64,000 nucleotides of DNA from Bacillota bacterium (GCA_021828865.1 JAJZCW010000005.1:81706-145705), one strand, 5' to 3'. Positions 36,133 to 45,092 are shown, numbered from the stretch's first letter. A program made the numbers and translations. Notes: a model not told the origin generated them from the sequence alone.

Positions 36133-36780
36133 TTAATGCTCTTGATACCTACTTTCAAGTTCAGCAAGCACTTCCGCAAATGGAAGGTTTTGCTCGCGAA
36201 GTAACACCATTAAATGATACATCAGGTCTGCCATCTCATAACGAAGCTCACCGGCACTTCGGTTTTTTGCCGCAATGATCACTTCGGAAGTCTCTTCCCC
36301 CACTTTTTTCAGAATTTTATCGATTCCCTTTTCGAAAAGATAAGTGGTATAGGCACCTTCAGGGCGCTCCTTCTCACGTTCCTGCACCCTTTTTTCCAGT
36401 CGCGACAAAATTCCTTCGAAGTTTGCAGTGGAATTCTCATTCTGGATAATCATTTCCCCGTCAAAGCAGGAATTAGCACCTGTATGGCATGCGGGTCCAC
36501 TTGGTTCCACCTGTATAAGTAAAGTGTCACCATCACAATCGACTTCGATTCCCACTACTCGTTGAGTATTACCCGACGTCTCTCCTTTATGCCATAGGGC
36601 TTGTCTAGAGCGGCTATAAAACCATGTTTCCTTGGTTTCAAGTGTCTTCAGAAATGATGTTGGATTCATATACGCCACGGTTAGCACGCGCTTCGTCTTC
36701 ACGTCCTGAATGACCGTGGGAATCAGGTCATCCCCGTCCCATTTCAATTGGTCCACCCACGCTTGATTCACCTGACTCAT
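36133..36780 (-). CDS. hisI: Bifunctional phosphoribosyl-AMP cyclohydrolase/phosphoribosyl-ATP pyrophosphatase
   Basis: The protein is a HisIE fusion that does steps 2 and 3 of histidine synthesis. The cyclohydrolase half (1-110) carries [20 protein letters not shown] and the zinc/metal residues in [27 protein letters not shown]. The pyrophosphatase half (about 115-215) carries [33 protein letters not shown] and [14 protein letters not shown]. The ATG overlaps the hisF stop (ATGA). It is the last gene of the operon. Confidence 0.97.
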   Translation of the reverse strand: MSQVNQAWVDQLKWDGDDLIPTVIQDVKTKRVLTVAYMNPTSFLKTLETKETWFYSRSRQALWHKGETSGNTQRVVGIEVDCDGDTLLIQVEPSGPACHTGANSCFDGEMIIQNENSTANFEGILSRLEKRVQEREKERPEGAYTTYLFEKGIDKILKKVGEETSEVIIAAKNRSAGELRYEMADLMYHLMVLLREQNLPFAEVLAELESRYQEH

Positions 36781-37538
36781 CTCACCCACACTCCCCGATC
36801 CCGCAAATATTGTTTGACTTCCCCGATACCCATTTCTGCAAAGTGAAAAACACTAGCCGCCAGCGCCGCATCTGCCTGTCCTTTTGTAAAGACATCATAA
36901 AAGTGTTCATTGGCACCAGCGCCACCAGAAGCAATAACCGGAATGCTCAGCGCTTCAGACACTCTTTTCGTCAACTCAAGGTCATATCCATCGCGCTGGC
37001 CGTCTTGATCAAAACTCGTCAGCAGGATTTCCCCTGCCCCCAACCTTTCAGCCTGTAGCGCCCATTCGAGCGCAGACATGCCGGTCGACACGCGGCCCCC
37101 ACTGATCAGCACTTCCCAGTCGTCGCTACCCGCTCGCTTTTTCGCGTCAATCGCCACCACGGTACACTGAGCGCCAAAGCGTCTGGAAATGTCGGTAATC
37201 AATGGTGGTTTTCGCACTGCCGCCGAATTGATGGAGACTTTGTCCGCCCCCGCCAAAAGCACATCGCGCACCTCATCCACACTGCCAATACCACCGCCCA
37301 CGGTAAATGGGATAAATATGCGCTCCGCCGTCTTTTTCACGATATCTAACAGCGTCTTCCTACCCTCGTGTGTCGCAGAAATATCCAGCAACACTAGTTC
37401 ATCCGCGCCTTCCTGATCGTACAATTCTGCCAGTTCGACCGGATCCCCCGCATCACGCCTGTTATCAAAAAAGGATTCGTGTTTTACCACCCTGCCATTT
37501 GCCACATCAAAGCAGGGAATAATCCTTTTGGCCAGCAC
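36777..37538 (-). CDS. hisF: Imidazole glycerol phosphate synthase, cyclase subunit
   Basis: A TIM-barrel cyclase that makes imidazole glycerol phosphate and AICAR using ammonia from HisH. Motifs are [15 protein letters not shown] (catalytic Asp11), [34 protein letters not shown] (second catalytic Asp) and [15 protein letters not shown]. 253 residues. GTG start behind GGAGGTGA, overlapping the hisA stop by 1 base. Confidence 0.97.
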   Translation of the reverse strand: MLAKRIIPCFDVANGRVVKHESFFDNRRDAGDPVELAELYDQEGADELVLLDISATHEGRKTLLDIVKKTAERIFIPFTVGGGIGSVDEVRDVLLAGADKVSINSAAVRKPPLITDISRRFGAQCTVVAIDAKKRAGSDDWEVLISGGRVSTGMSALEWALQAERLGAGEILLTSFDQDGQRDGYDLELTKRVSEALSIPVIASGGAGANEHFYDVFTKGQADAALAASVFHFAEMGIGEVKQYLRDRGVWVR

Positions 37539-38275
37539 TACGCTTCACCTCCACTCACAAGGGCAAGCGCCGACTTCAAGTCGATTTTTCCTGAAAATAG
37601 CGCCTTACCGATGATGATGCCGCTAATCCCCTGATCCTCAAGGGACTTTGCAGCCATTACATCCGACTCATCGCTCACCCCACCTGACACCACGACTTTC
37701 AGTCCGGATGCGGCAGCTAGCTGAATGGATAAGTCAATATTCGCCCCTTGTAAAGTTCCATCACGTGAAATGTCAGTAAATATGCACTCCCGAAACCCCA
37801 TTTGGAATAAAGCTTTTGCAAACTCCTCGGTCTTCCACGTAGAATTTTCCAGCCAACCTCTGGTAGCCACCAAACCATCTCTCGAATCAATACCTACAAT
37901 TACTGATTCTCCATAAGTATGAAAAAGCGATGCTGCAAAATCCGGATCTTCCGCCGCCCTAGTGCCAATCACACAACGCCAAACTCCTGTTTGCAACCAT
38001 TTTTCCACATCGCGCTCTGTGCGAATTCCACCGCCAATTTCCACTTGAAGAGGGGTATCCTTGATTACTTTCTCGACAAAAGCGATAGTTTGGGAAGAGG
38101 TCTGACCATTTTTGGCTGCATCTAAATCCACTAAATGAACGTGTGTGGCACCCGCATGCAGATAATGGGTGATCACTTCAAAAGGATCGCCATACGATGT
38201 CTGCTGCTCGAAATCCCCTTTTACCAACCTGACGGCCTGACCGCTAATCATATCAATCGCAGGAAGTATTAACAT
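37538..38275 (-). CDS. hisA: ProFAR isomerase (phosphoribosylformimino-AICAR ribotide isomerase)
   Basis: This TIM-barrel isomerase is homologous to HisF and performs step 4. Motifs: [19 protein letters not shown] (catalytic Asp), [34 protein letters not shown] (second Asp), [13 protein letters not shown]. The ATG at MLILPAID has GGGGGTGG upstream and overlaps hisH by 7 bases. 245 residues. Confidence 0.97.
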   Translation of the reverse strand: MLILPAIDMISGQAVRLVKGDFEQQTSYGDPFEVITHYLHAGATHVHLVDLDAAKNGQTSSQTIAFVEKVIKDTPLQVEIGGGIRTERDVEKWLQTGVWRCVIGTRAAEDPDFAASLFHTYGESVIVGIDSRDGLVATRGWLENSTWKTEEFAKALFQMGFRECIFTDISRDGTLQGANIDLSIQLAAASGLKVVVSGGVSDESDVMAAKSLEDQGISGIIIGKALFSGKIDLKSALALVSGGEA

Positions 38276-38895
38276 GAACTTCCACCCCCAGTACGAACCC
38301 ACGTTGCAAAGTTCGTCAACAGTTTCAACCCAGTAGCCGCACTTTTCTCTGGGTGAAATTGCATCCCTATGACGTTGTCTTTGGCAACGATCGCAGGAAC
38401 GGCCTGATGATAATCAGTGGTAGCGATGATCACCGAGGAGTCCTTGGGTACCGCATAATAACTGTGCACAAAGTACGCAAACTCTCCCTCGCCCACTTGC
38501 TCCACGACAGGATGGGGACGTTCCATCTGAAGTTGATTCCATCCCACTTGGGGGATCTTATAGGTCCCCTGCATTCGCACAACTCGGCCCGGGATTAAAT
38601 CCAATCCTGCATGAATGCCATGTTCTTCACTCTCTGAAAATAACAGTTGCATCCCAAGGCATATCCCAAGCAGCGGTTTCCCTGATTGGGCATGGGTGAT
38701 CACTGGATCCAACAGTTCACGTTGACGCAAACTCAACATGGCATCCCCAAATGCACCTACTCCGGGAACAATGACTCCATCTGCTGATTGGATGTCCTCT
38801 TTGCGACTCGTGACGATCGCTTGACTGCCTATGTGTTCAAGTGCCTTTGCCACACTGAGTAAATTGCCTACCCCATAATCGATAATCGCGATCAA
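38269..38895 (-). CDS. hisH: Imidazole glycerol phosphate synthase, glutaminase subunit
   Basis: The class I glutamine amidotransferase supplies ammonia to HisF. The triad is visible as GICLGMQLL (nucleophile Cys) and GMQFHPEKS (His, Glu). I choose TTG at LIAIIDYGVGN, which has AGAGGTG upstream and matches the family N-terminus; a GTG three codons earlier is possible. 208 residues. It follows hisG directly, where hisD and hisB usually sit. Confidence 0.95.
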   Translation of the reverse strand: MIAIIDYGVGNLLSVAKALEHIGSQAIVTSRKEDIQSADGVIVPGVGAFGDAMLSLRQRELLDPVITHAQSGKPLLGICLGMQLLFSESEEHGIHAGLDLIPGRVVRMQGTYKIPQVGWNQLQMERPHPVVEQVGEGEFAYFVHSYYAVPKDSSVIIATTDYHQAVPAIVAKDNVIGMQFHPEKSAATGLKLLTNFATWVRTGGGSSC

Positions 38896-38907
38896 TGACT
38901 TCACCTC

Positions 38908-39519
38908 TTAAAGCACCGCACGCATGCGTTTGGTAAATCGGTCAATTTCCTCAGCCCGCAACTGGTAGCTCCCGCGATTGGCAATCAGGCGGGTAGAGAT
39001 ATCTTCAAGGCTTAACCAGGTAACCAGTCCGTTTTCTTCAAGCGTCCTTCCCGTTTCCACAAGGTCCACGATGCAATCCGCAAGTCCGATGAGCGGCGCC
39101 AGTTCGACGCTTCCATTTAGATAAATGGTTTCTACCTGCTGATTTCTTCTTAGAAAATACGCGCTGGTATAATTGGGATATTTGGTCCCCACTCGTCTCA
39201 CCTGATTAATATCACGGTCTGGTGGACCGGCAATGGACAATTGACAGCGGCCAGTTCCCAGGTCTAGCAATTCATGAACGTCACTGTTTGCTTCCAGCAA
39301 TACGTCTTTTCCGACGACTCCCAGGTCAGCCGCTCCTCTTTCCACATAGGTTGGCACATCCACCGGTTTGGCAAGCAAATAACGAATTTGGTTCTTTTCA
39401 TCATTCAAAATCAGCTTCCGTGTCTTTTCAAGATTTTCAGGAGGAAGGTAGCCCGCTTGTTCCATCAGCGCCACTGCCGCCTTCATCACACGACCCTTGG
39501 CCATGGCAATCGTCAGCAT
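38908..39519 (-). CDS. hisG: ATP phosphoribosyltransferase, short form catalytic subunit
   Basis: The first committed enzyme of histidine synthesis joins ATP and PRPP. At 203 residues it is the short HisG without the C-terminal regulatory domain, so it needs HisZ for activity and feedback control. Motifs: LTIAMAKGRV, LAKPVDVPTYVERGAADLGVVGKDVL, and the PRPP-site block LIGLADCIVDLVETGRTLEENGL. ATG behind GGAGG; overlaps hisZ by 7 bases. Confidence 0.97.
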   Translation of the reverse strand: MLTIAMAKGRVMKAAVALMEQAGYLPPENLEKTRKLILNDEKNQIRYLLAKPVDVPTYVERGAADLGVVGKDVLLEANSDVHELLDLGTGRCQLSIAGPPDRDINQVRRVGTKYPNYTSAYFLRRNQQVETIYLNGSVELAPLIGLADCIVDLVETGRTLEENGLVTWLSLEDISTRLIANRGSYQLRAEEIDRFTKRMRAVL

Positions 39520-40739
39520 TCGCTTTTTTCCTCCTTCATCGCAGCAAACTCCTGAAAATATCTTCGCAATTCTTTGTTTTGACTATTCAAATTCCCGTTT
39601 GCCATCCAAGCGGTCATCGTAGATTCATTGGGTAATTCGTCATCTTTTCGCACTACCCGGACAGCATAACCTTGTTGCCTGAGGTATTGCGCAAAGGAAT
39701 AGGTGAGTGGTCGATCCTCAATTCCTGTGAAAAGTAGAAAACGGGGTGCAGGGGTTTCACTCCTGTCCATCACCGTAAACAATCTCTCCAGGTGAAGCAC
39801 TCCTCCCGTTGCAGGAAGAGAACGCCCAAACCGCTCAAGCAAGCGATCGTAACGTCCGCCAAAACAGATAGGTAATCCTAGTGATTGCACGTAACCTTCA
39901 AAAAGAATCCCCGTATAATAGTCATGTTCCAGATACAGTCCAAAATCAAATTGCACCACGTCTGCCAACCCATGCGCCCCAAGCGCATCCATCAGTGCCT
40001 CAAGATCATCGCAGGCTTTCATGGCCATCGGATGAATGGCATGCTCTCTCGCTTCGCGAATCGCATCATACCCGCCACGGATTCTTGGCATAGCTAATAG
40101 CGCCTCATATTCCCGATCGGAAATCAGGTCTCTTTGCTGATGGAGAAGTTGTTCATAGCTGACTGCATCTTTTCTCAATAATGACAATCTAAGCGCCTGT
40201 TGGATGGATTCAGGGAGGTCCTGTAACAACGCACCAACGAAGCCAGTATGACCCACTGCGAGTCGAAAATGCCCCACATTGACGGATTGAAGCACAGAGG
40301 CCATAACGGCCAACACCTCTGCATCCGCATCAGGCGTTGCATCTCCCAAAAGCTCAATTCCTGCCTGTGTTACCTCACTCGATTCATGGCTACGCGCAGC
40401 CACTCTTCGATAAGTCCGCTCAATATAGGCAAGGTGTAACGGAAGCGGTTCATTGCCAAGCAACGTGGTCACCGCGCGCGCCACTGGAGTTGTCATTTCC
40501 GGACGAAGCACCAGTGTTCTACCAGAGGAATCAAACATGCGATATAGCTGTTCTTCTTCCTCCTTATGAAGTCCTTGCCGGATCGTCTCTTCATACTCCA
40601 AAAGCGGGGTCGTCAGCCAATCGTACCCCCACGCTAAAAACACATCATGGATCTTCTCTTCAAGACGATAGCGCTTTTCATATTCCTGCAACAAATAATC
40701 CCTAAATCCATGTGGCCTTTCAAAATAAACAGAACTCAT
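39513..40739 (-). CDS. hisZ: ATP phosphoribosyltransferase regulatory subunit
   Basis: HisZ is a paralogue of histidyl-tRNA synthetase that lost aminoacylation and forms a complex with short HisG. Class II motif traces are RPHGFRDYLLQE, LRPEMTTPVARAV, YIERTYRRV and the FGGRYDRLLERFG block, but the His-specific synthetase motifs are changed. 408 residues. First gene of the operon, ATG start, behind a leader holding a perfect inverted repeat. Confidence 0.93.
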   Translation of the reverse strand: MSSVYFERPHGFRDYLLQEYEKRYRLEEKIHDVFLAWGYDWLTTPLLEYEETIRQGLHKEEEEQLYRMFDSSGRTLVLRPEMTTPVARAVTTLLGNEPLPLHLAYIERTYRRVAARSHESSEVTQAGIELLGDATPDADAEVLAVMASVLQSVNVGHFRLAVGHTGFVGALLQDLPESIQQALRLSLLRKDAVSYEQLLHQQRDLISDREYEALLAMPRIRGGYDAIREAREHAIHPMAMKACDDLEALMDALGAHGLADVVQFDFGLYLEHDYYTGILFEGYVQSLGLPICFGGRYDRLLERFGRSLPATGGVLHLERLFTVMDRSETPAPRFLLFTGIEDRPLTYSFAQYLRQQGYAVRVVRKDDELPNESTMTAWMANGNLNSQNKELRRYFQEFAAMKEEKSEC

Positions 40740-40754
40740 TGGTTAGCCCCAATC

Positions 40755-40778
40755 CTTTAGTATGCTAATATACTAAAG
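40755..40778. repeat. Perfect inverted repeat in the his leader (candidate operator)
   Basis: Nine-base arms CTTTAGTAT and ATACTAAAG with a six-base centre. It lies 16-39 bases before the hisZ start and just downstream of the -10. It has no T-run and so is not a terminator. It could bind a repressor such as the TrpR-fold YerC/HisR group thought to control his genes in Firmicutes; that link is an inference. Confidence 0.6.
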
Positions 40779-40793
40779 CAATAGTATGGACGT

Positions 40794-40822
40794 ATCCTAT
40801 CATGGGACCTTTCGCCTGTCAA
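40794..40822 (-). promoter_or_regulatory. Putative sigma-A promoter of the his operon
   Basis: On the minus strand a perfect TTGACA and TAGGAT are 17 bases apart, immediately after the hprK stop. The predicted leader before hisZ is about 45-50 bases. Confidence 0.75.
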
Positions 40823-40827
40823 ATCGG

Positions 40828-41763
40828 TCAATCCTCGATAGGATCCTGCAGACTAGTCATCAGCTTTTCCGAGAGTTCTTTTGCGGCATTGTAGCCCATC
40901 CGCTTCAGGCGTTGATTCATTGCCGCCACTTCAATAATGATCGCAAGGTTGCGGCCTGGCCGGACAGGTATCGTGATGGATGTCAGCTCTACGTCAAGAA
41001 TCCTCTTTTTCTGCTCATCCAATCCCAAGCGATCATACGGTTTCGTATCGTCCCATTGCTCCAGCTCGATGATCATTTCGATGCGCTTATGGGTGCGAAT
41101 CGCACCTGCACCAAAGAGCGTCATCGCATTCAAGACGCCAAGGCCTCGTATTTCAAGCAAATGTTCGAGCAGTGGCGGTGCCGTTCCTACCAGCGTGTCC
41201 TCTGAGATCTGACGGATCTCTACCGCGTCATCCGCCACCATTCGATGCCCGCGCTTCAAAAGTTCAAGCGCAGTCTCACTTTTACCAATTCCGCTGGACC
41301 CCATCATGAGGATACCTATCCCATACACATCAACCAAAACGCCGTGAACAAGGATTTCCGGTGCCAATCGAATGGCAAGAAATGTGGTTAATTGCGAGAT
41401 AAATTTAGGAGTGGACAAAGAGGTCCGCAAGATGGGTATCCCGTGTTCTTCCGCCATTTCATATAAAATTGGGTTTGTATCCATACTGCGAGATATGACA
41501 AGACAAGGCGTTAATTCACTTGCTACGAGCGCAGCAATTCTATCTTTAAATTCTGCTTCATTCATGGAAGAAAGAAACGCGATCTCCGTCCTGCCAAGAA
41601 TCTGTACACGCTCAGCAGGAAAATACATAAGAAACCCGGCTAGCGCAAGTCCGGGACGATTGATTTCTGTCGTGGTAATGTGTCGCTCTAACCCTGATTG
41701 ACCAGCAACCAATTCCAGATCCATCTCTTCTTTTAATTCTGACACCGTCACGTACTTGTCCAA
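40828..41763 (-). CDS. hprK: HPr kinase/phosphorylase
   Basis: This bifunctional enzyme phosphorylates HPr and Crh on Ser46 and reverses it, setting CcpA-dependent catabolite repression. It has an N-terminal MurF-like domain, the P-loop MGSSGIGKSETALELLKRGHRMVADDAVEI, and the C-terminal signature with EIRGLGVLNAMTLFGAGAI. TTG at LDKYVTVSEL is chosen for its GGGAG site; a TTG five codons upstream is possible. 311 residues. It lies beside the his operon, as in B. subtilis where hprK is near hisZ. Confidence 0.95.
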   Translation of the reverse strand: MDKYVTVSELKEEMDLELVAGQSGLERHITTTEINRPGLALAGFLMYFPAERVQILGRTEIAFLSSMNEAEFKDRIAALVASELTPCLVISRSMDTNPILYEMAEEHGIPILRTSLSTPKFISQLTTFLAIRLAPEILVHGVLVDVYGIGILMMGSSGIGKSETALELLKRGHRMVADDAVEIRQISEDTLVGTAPPLLEHLLEIRGLGVLNAMTLFGAGAIRTHKRIEMIIELEQWDDTKPYDRLGLDEQKKRILDVELTSITIPVRPGRNLAIIIEVAAMNQRLKRMGYNAAKELSEKLMTSLQDPIED

Positions 41764-41783
41764 AACATTCACTCCCAACTGAA

Positions 41784-41809
41784 AAGGCAGGAGTCCTGAC
41801 CCCTGCCTT
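41784..41809 (-). terminator. Intrinsic terminator between msmX-like gene and hprK
   Basis: Perfect arms AAGGCAGG and CCTGCCTT with a 10-base loop; four T in a row lie at its minus-strand end. It overlaps the 5' leader of hprK, so some readthrough may feed hprK. Confidence 0.7.
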
Positions 41810-41832
41810 CTGGTTCGTGTTCACTTTACGAA

Positions 41833-42942
41833 TTAGAACAAGGCTTCCTCTGTCTCTTTATCAAACAGGTGAATCTTGCTCATGTCAATGGCGAGTTTTA
41901 CCTTGTCGCCAATCGACACGTCACTACGGGCGACAATCCGTGCATTGAATACCTGTCCACCAACATCCAAAAATAGATACATTTCTGAACCCATGTGTTC
42001 CACCACATCGACAGGCGCTTCGAACATCCCATCCGGATAAGTTTCAAAATACAATTGTTCATCGTGCACGTGTTCAGGACGAATGCCTATCACCACAGGT
42101 TTGCCAATATAATGGTGGCTACGGATCAACTCATACCTACCTTCAGGAAGCGTCACCGTCATGCCCTCAGATTTGAATTTAATCTTTCCACCTTCATCGG
42201 AAAGCGTTCCCGTTACAAAATTCATCGCTGGCGAACCGATAAATCCCGCCACAAAGAGGTTGCTCGGATTATTATACAATTCTTGAGGCGTGGCCACTTG
42301 TTGGATAAATCCATCTTTCATGACAACAATGCGATCACCCATCGTCATCGCTTCTGTTTGATCGTGTGTCACATAGATAAACGTGGTTTGTAATCGCTTG
42401 TGTAATTTGCTGATCTCTGTCCGCATCTGCACGCGAAGTTTCGCATCTAAGTTGGACAGTGGTTCGTCCATCAGGAACACTTGAGGTTCGCGAACGATAG
42501 CGCGCCCAAGTGCCACGCGTTGTCTTTGACCACCGGAAAGTGCCTTTGGCTTACGATCAAGCAAATGCGAAATATCGAGGATTTGAGCGGCTTCTTTAAC
42601 CCGACGATCTATCTCCGCCTTGGGGAAATGGCGAAGTTTCAATCCGAAAGCCATATTCTGATAAACCGTCATGTGCGGATAGAGTGCATAGTTTTGAAAC
42701 ACCATGGCAATATCCCGGTCTTTTGGCGCCACATCGTTGACTCGCTTACTACCAATAAAAAGGTCGCCCTCGCTGATCTCTTCTAGACCTGCGATCATTC
42801 TCAGTGTGGTGGATTTTCCACACCCCGAAGGACCTACCAGTACAATAAACTCTTTATCCTCTATATCAAGATTAAAGTTACTTACCGCCACCACATTGCC
42901 CGTATACTTTTTGTACACAGCATTCAATTTGACCTCTGCCAA
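41833..42942 (-). CDS. msmX: Multiple-sugar ABC transporter ATPase (MsmX/UgpC type)
   Basis: The 369-residue ATPase energises carbohydrate importers; in Bacillus MsmX serves several sugar systems encoded elsewhere. Walker A VGPSGCGKST (36-45), Q-loop QNYALYPHMTVYQN, signature LSGGQRQRVALGRAI, Walker B VFLMDEPLSNLD, and a C-terminal TOBE-type regulatory domain (about 240-369). TTG start behind AAAGGAG. No sugar permease or binding protein is adjacent, which fits a shared ATPase. Confidence 0.92.
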   Translation of the reverse strand: MAEVKLNAVYKKYTGNVVAVSNFNLDIEDKEFIVLVGPSGCGKSTTLRMIAGLEEISEGDLFIGSKRVNDVAPKDRDIAMVFQNYALYPHMTVYQNMAFGLKLRHFPKAEIDRRVKEAAQILDISHLLDRKPKALSGGQRQRVALGRAIVREPQVFLMDEPLSNLDAKLRVQMRTEISKLHKRLQTTFIYVTHDQTEAMTMGDRIVVMKDGFIQQVATPQELYNNPSNLFVAGFIGSPAMNFVTGTLSDEGGKIKFKSEGMTVTLPEGRYELIRSHHYIGKPVVIGIRPEHVHDEQLYFETYPDGMFEAPVDVVEHMGSEMYLFLDVGGQVFNARIVARSDVSIGDKVKLAIDMSKIHLFDKETEEALF

Positions 42943-43016
42943 GTTAAAAATCTCCTTTCCGTCATCAATAGGACGGTTGTTAACATGGCTAGTATAGCTC
43001 CTGTTTGGGCTATCGC

Positions 43017-43046
43017 TCTATACGTCAACGTATACAAACTTGACAA
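43017..43046 (-). promoter_or_regulatory. msmX promoter overlapping a 16-base inverted repeat
   Basis: On the minus strand TTGTCA and TATAGA are 18 bases apart. The inverted repeat TATACGTTGACGTATA (43019-43034; 7-base perfect arms) covers the -10 and part of the spacer, a classical repressor position. The regulator encoded just upstream is a candidate ligand, by position only. Confidence 0.6.
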
Positions 43047-43073
43047 AAAAACTTTAGGCAATTCGACAATCAT

Positions 43074-44108
43074 TTATAATCTTTTCAGTAAAAGGGCAGT
43101 CCATACCGTTACCGCATCCTGAAACATCCGGATGTCATAACCAGTTAAATCCTTGATCCGCTCAATCCTGTACAGTAAACTGTTACGATGCAAATACAAT
43201 TGTCGAGCGGTCTCACTCATGTTGAGATTGTTCTGAATAAACGTCATAACGGTTTGTTCCAGTTCAGCGCCAAGCGCCAAGAGAATGCTCGGAGGAAGGA
43301 TATGATCAATGAATGCCTGGCGCAATTGGGATTTCGTGGTGAAAAGCAGCTCAAAAAAGCCAATACCACGTACTGAATACACTGGTTGTTCGACCTGAAA
43401 TCTTTCTGCCGCCTGAAAGATGAAGTGCATTCGCTTGACCATCCTCAAGAGTTCCGGAAAACTCCTGATCGCATCGCTATAAATGGCCCTCACCTTGACA
43501 AACGATTCGGACATCAGTCCATGAACCAATGCCTCCGCAATTTCCAATCCAGAAAAAGCTTGGGTGTCTGCTGCCTTATGTAAACTGATGACCCCCACAA
43601 TCATTGACGGGTCAATGACCATATTCACCATCAATTCCGTATCATCCGCGAGTGATTCAAAGTTTCTTGATACCTCACCGACTATTTCCACCGTCGATCG
43701 TTCATCCGGACGCAAACTGACCATATACACCGGCCAATTCCACGGTACCAAGATGTTTTCCACTTCGTCCTCAATCCGAATGGCACTGCCATAAGGTTCA
43801 AGCGGTTCATGCAAGGCTTCGGCGATTTTTTGCTCCCAGTTTTGACCATCATACGAGGACAAGGGAATGGCACGGATTGCCATTCTCAACAAATAACGTT
43901 CCGAACGTGAAAGATGCTCGGATTTGCCTGCCAAATACAATGGCTTCCCAGACAAATCTGTGGCGGCGTACCAAATGTAGTCGCCATTTGGATAACCGCC
44001 CTGTAAATGCTCTAGCGAAACCCCACGTAAACTCGTTGGCAACTGAGTATAAACCTGCACTCGCCCATCAAGTTCTTTGATCAGTTCCTGAAATGCATTC
44101 AGGCCCAT
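43074..44108 (-). CDS. PucR/CdaR-type transcriptional regulator
   Basis: The C-terminal 60 residues form the PucR helix-turn-helix (LEQTVMTFIQNNLNMSETARQLYLHRNSLLYRIERIKDLTGYDIR). The rest (about 280 residues) has a GGDEF-like/sensory layout of this family but no ligand can be named. Members control purine, sugar-diacid or amino-acid catabolism. ATG is directly next to the GGAGG site, which is too close; a CTG two codons later has ideal spacing and may be the real start. The frameshifted end of the kipI-like gene stops exactly at this start region. Confidence 0.85.
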   Translation of the reverse strand: MGLNAFQELIKELDGRVQVYTQLPTSLRGVSLEHLQGGYPNGDYIWYAATDLSGKPLYLAGKSEHLSRSERYLLRMAIRAIPLSSYDGQNWEQKIAEALHEPLEPYGSAIRIEDEVENILVPWNWPVYMVSLRPDERSTVEIVGEVSRNFESLADDTELMVNMVIDPSMIVGVISLHKAADTQAFSGLEIAEALVHGLMSESFVKVRAIYSDAIRSFPELLRMVKRMHFIFQAAERFQVEQPVYSVRGIGFFELLFTTKSQLRQAFIDHILPPSILLALGAELEQTVMTFIQNNLNMSETARQLYLHRNSLLYRIERIKDLTGYDIRMFQDAVTVWTALLLKRL

Positions 44109-44297
44109 CCTCCTCCTTCCGTCCTAAGAAAAACAACCTTGTCTCCCATTTGTAGTAATCCAGGCGGGTTTCTATCCCATCGCCACAAGTTGTCCGCATC
44201 ATTTTCACGCAAATAACCTATCACCCACCATCCTCCCGCACTCTTTCTCGGATAGATTCCCGTATAACCTGCGGCAATCGCTACTGCACCTTTTTTT
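44099..44297 (-). other. Frameshifted C-terminal part of the kipI-like gene
   Basis: Read in the -1 frame from the A7 run at 44291-44297, an open frame continues for about 62 codons: KKGAVAIAAGYTGIYPRKSAGGWWVIG then onward to GGWA and a TGA at 44099-44101. This is the missing C-terminal half of the KipI/PxpB fold (the family motif is AGGxTGIYPxxSPGGWxxIG). The slip site reads A AAA AAG in the upstream frame. It may be a true mutation, a programmed -1 shift, transcript slippage or a sequence error. Confidence 0.8.
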
Positions 44298-44748
44298 CTT
44301 CTAGTGCCGGAATGGATTTTCGCGGCAATTGCAGCGATGCGGGCAATTCACCGAGATAGGCGAATCCTGGACTGAATCCGGTGCTTACCACTTCATACTC
44401 ATTCTCACCATGTAAGCAGATCACTTCTTCTTCATCACAGCCTAGGATGGACGATACCACGTCAAGATCGGTATCCATGCCGCCGTACCTGACGTGAAAT
44501 TGGTGATACACCTGTGCCCCTTCAAATGTTGGTGAGGAAAATGCATCATTGATAAATTGAGCCCATACCCGTTCAGAAACGAAAGGATCAGCCAATTGAA
44601 TTACCACATCAGAAGGACCGCAGATAATGTCAACGATCCCTTTCGGCTTGGGATAACGCAGCAGTTTGATCCGCTCTTCTTTTGAGCGATGACGAAGAAT
44701 TATAGCTGTATCACCCAACCATTCCAACGAATCAGGCAATCGGATCAC
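44281..44748 (-). CDS. KipI/5-oxoprolinase subunit B (PxpB)-like protein, truncated by frameshift
   Basis: The product would bind with a KipA/PxpC partner to form 5-oxoprolinase or a kinase inhibitor. GDTAIILRH, CHG-type strand and STGFSPGFAYLGELP are family features. The zero-frame stop comes after LEEKKVQ at residue 155, where relatives have 220-240 residues. GTG start overlapping csaA by 17 bases. No pxpC/kipA or pxpA partner gene is present nearby, so the usual pair is incomplete. See the continuation in the -1 frame. Confidence 0.75.
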   Translation of the reverse strand: MIRLPDSLEWLGDTAIILRHRSKEERIKLLRYPKPKGIVDIICGPSDVVIQLADPFVSERVWAQFINDAFSSPTFEGAQVYHQFHVRYGGMDTDLDVVSSILGCDEEEVICLHGENEYEVVSTGFSPGFAYLGELPASLQLPRKSIPALEEKKVQ

Positions 44749-45061
44749 CAGGTGTGGCTGAACGATCCGGTGTCAACAAAATGACTTCACCATCATTTCT
44801 CACCGCGCCAAGCACCAATACTTCTGAAACAAAACCGCCAATTTTCCTCGGTGGAAAATTGATCACTGCTACCACCTGTTTTTGCAGCAGTTCTTCCGGC
44901 TGGTACAATTTCGTGATTTGCGCCGAGCTTTTTTTGATACCGAGGGAGCCAAAATCTATCTCCAGCTGATACGCTGGCTTTTTAGCGGTGGGATGTACTT
45001 TTGCCGATACCACAATGCCTACCCGAATATCTAATTTCAAAAAGTCTTCTATGGTTGCCAT
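44732..45061 (-). CDS. csaA: CsaA-type chaperone/tRNA-binding domain protein
   Basis: A 109-residue OB-fold protein with LDIRVGIVVSAKVHPTAKKPAYQLEIDFG and VVAVINFPPRKIGGFVSEVLVLGA, matching CsaA and the EMAP/Trbp111 tRNA-binding fold. In B. subtilis it can act as a secretion-related chaperone. ATG behind AAGGAGGAG. It follows uvrA by 31 bases and overlaps the kipI-like gene. Confidence 0.93.
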   Translation of the reverse strand: MATIEDFLKLDIRVGIVVSAKVHPTAKKPAYQLEIDFGSLGIKKSSAQITKLYQPEELLQKQVVAVINFPPRKIGGFVSEVLVLGAVRNDGEVILLTPDRSATPGDPIA

Positions 45062-45092
45062 TTTTGCTCCTCCTTGTTAGTCCCAAAGACCG

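Noticed and set aside
44109..44280. Treating the gap after the kipI-like stop as noncoding
   Set aside because: The -1 frame encodes recognisable KipI C-terminal sequence throughout the gap.
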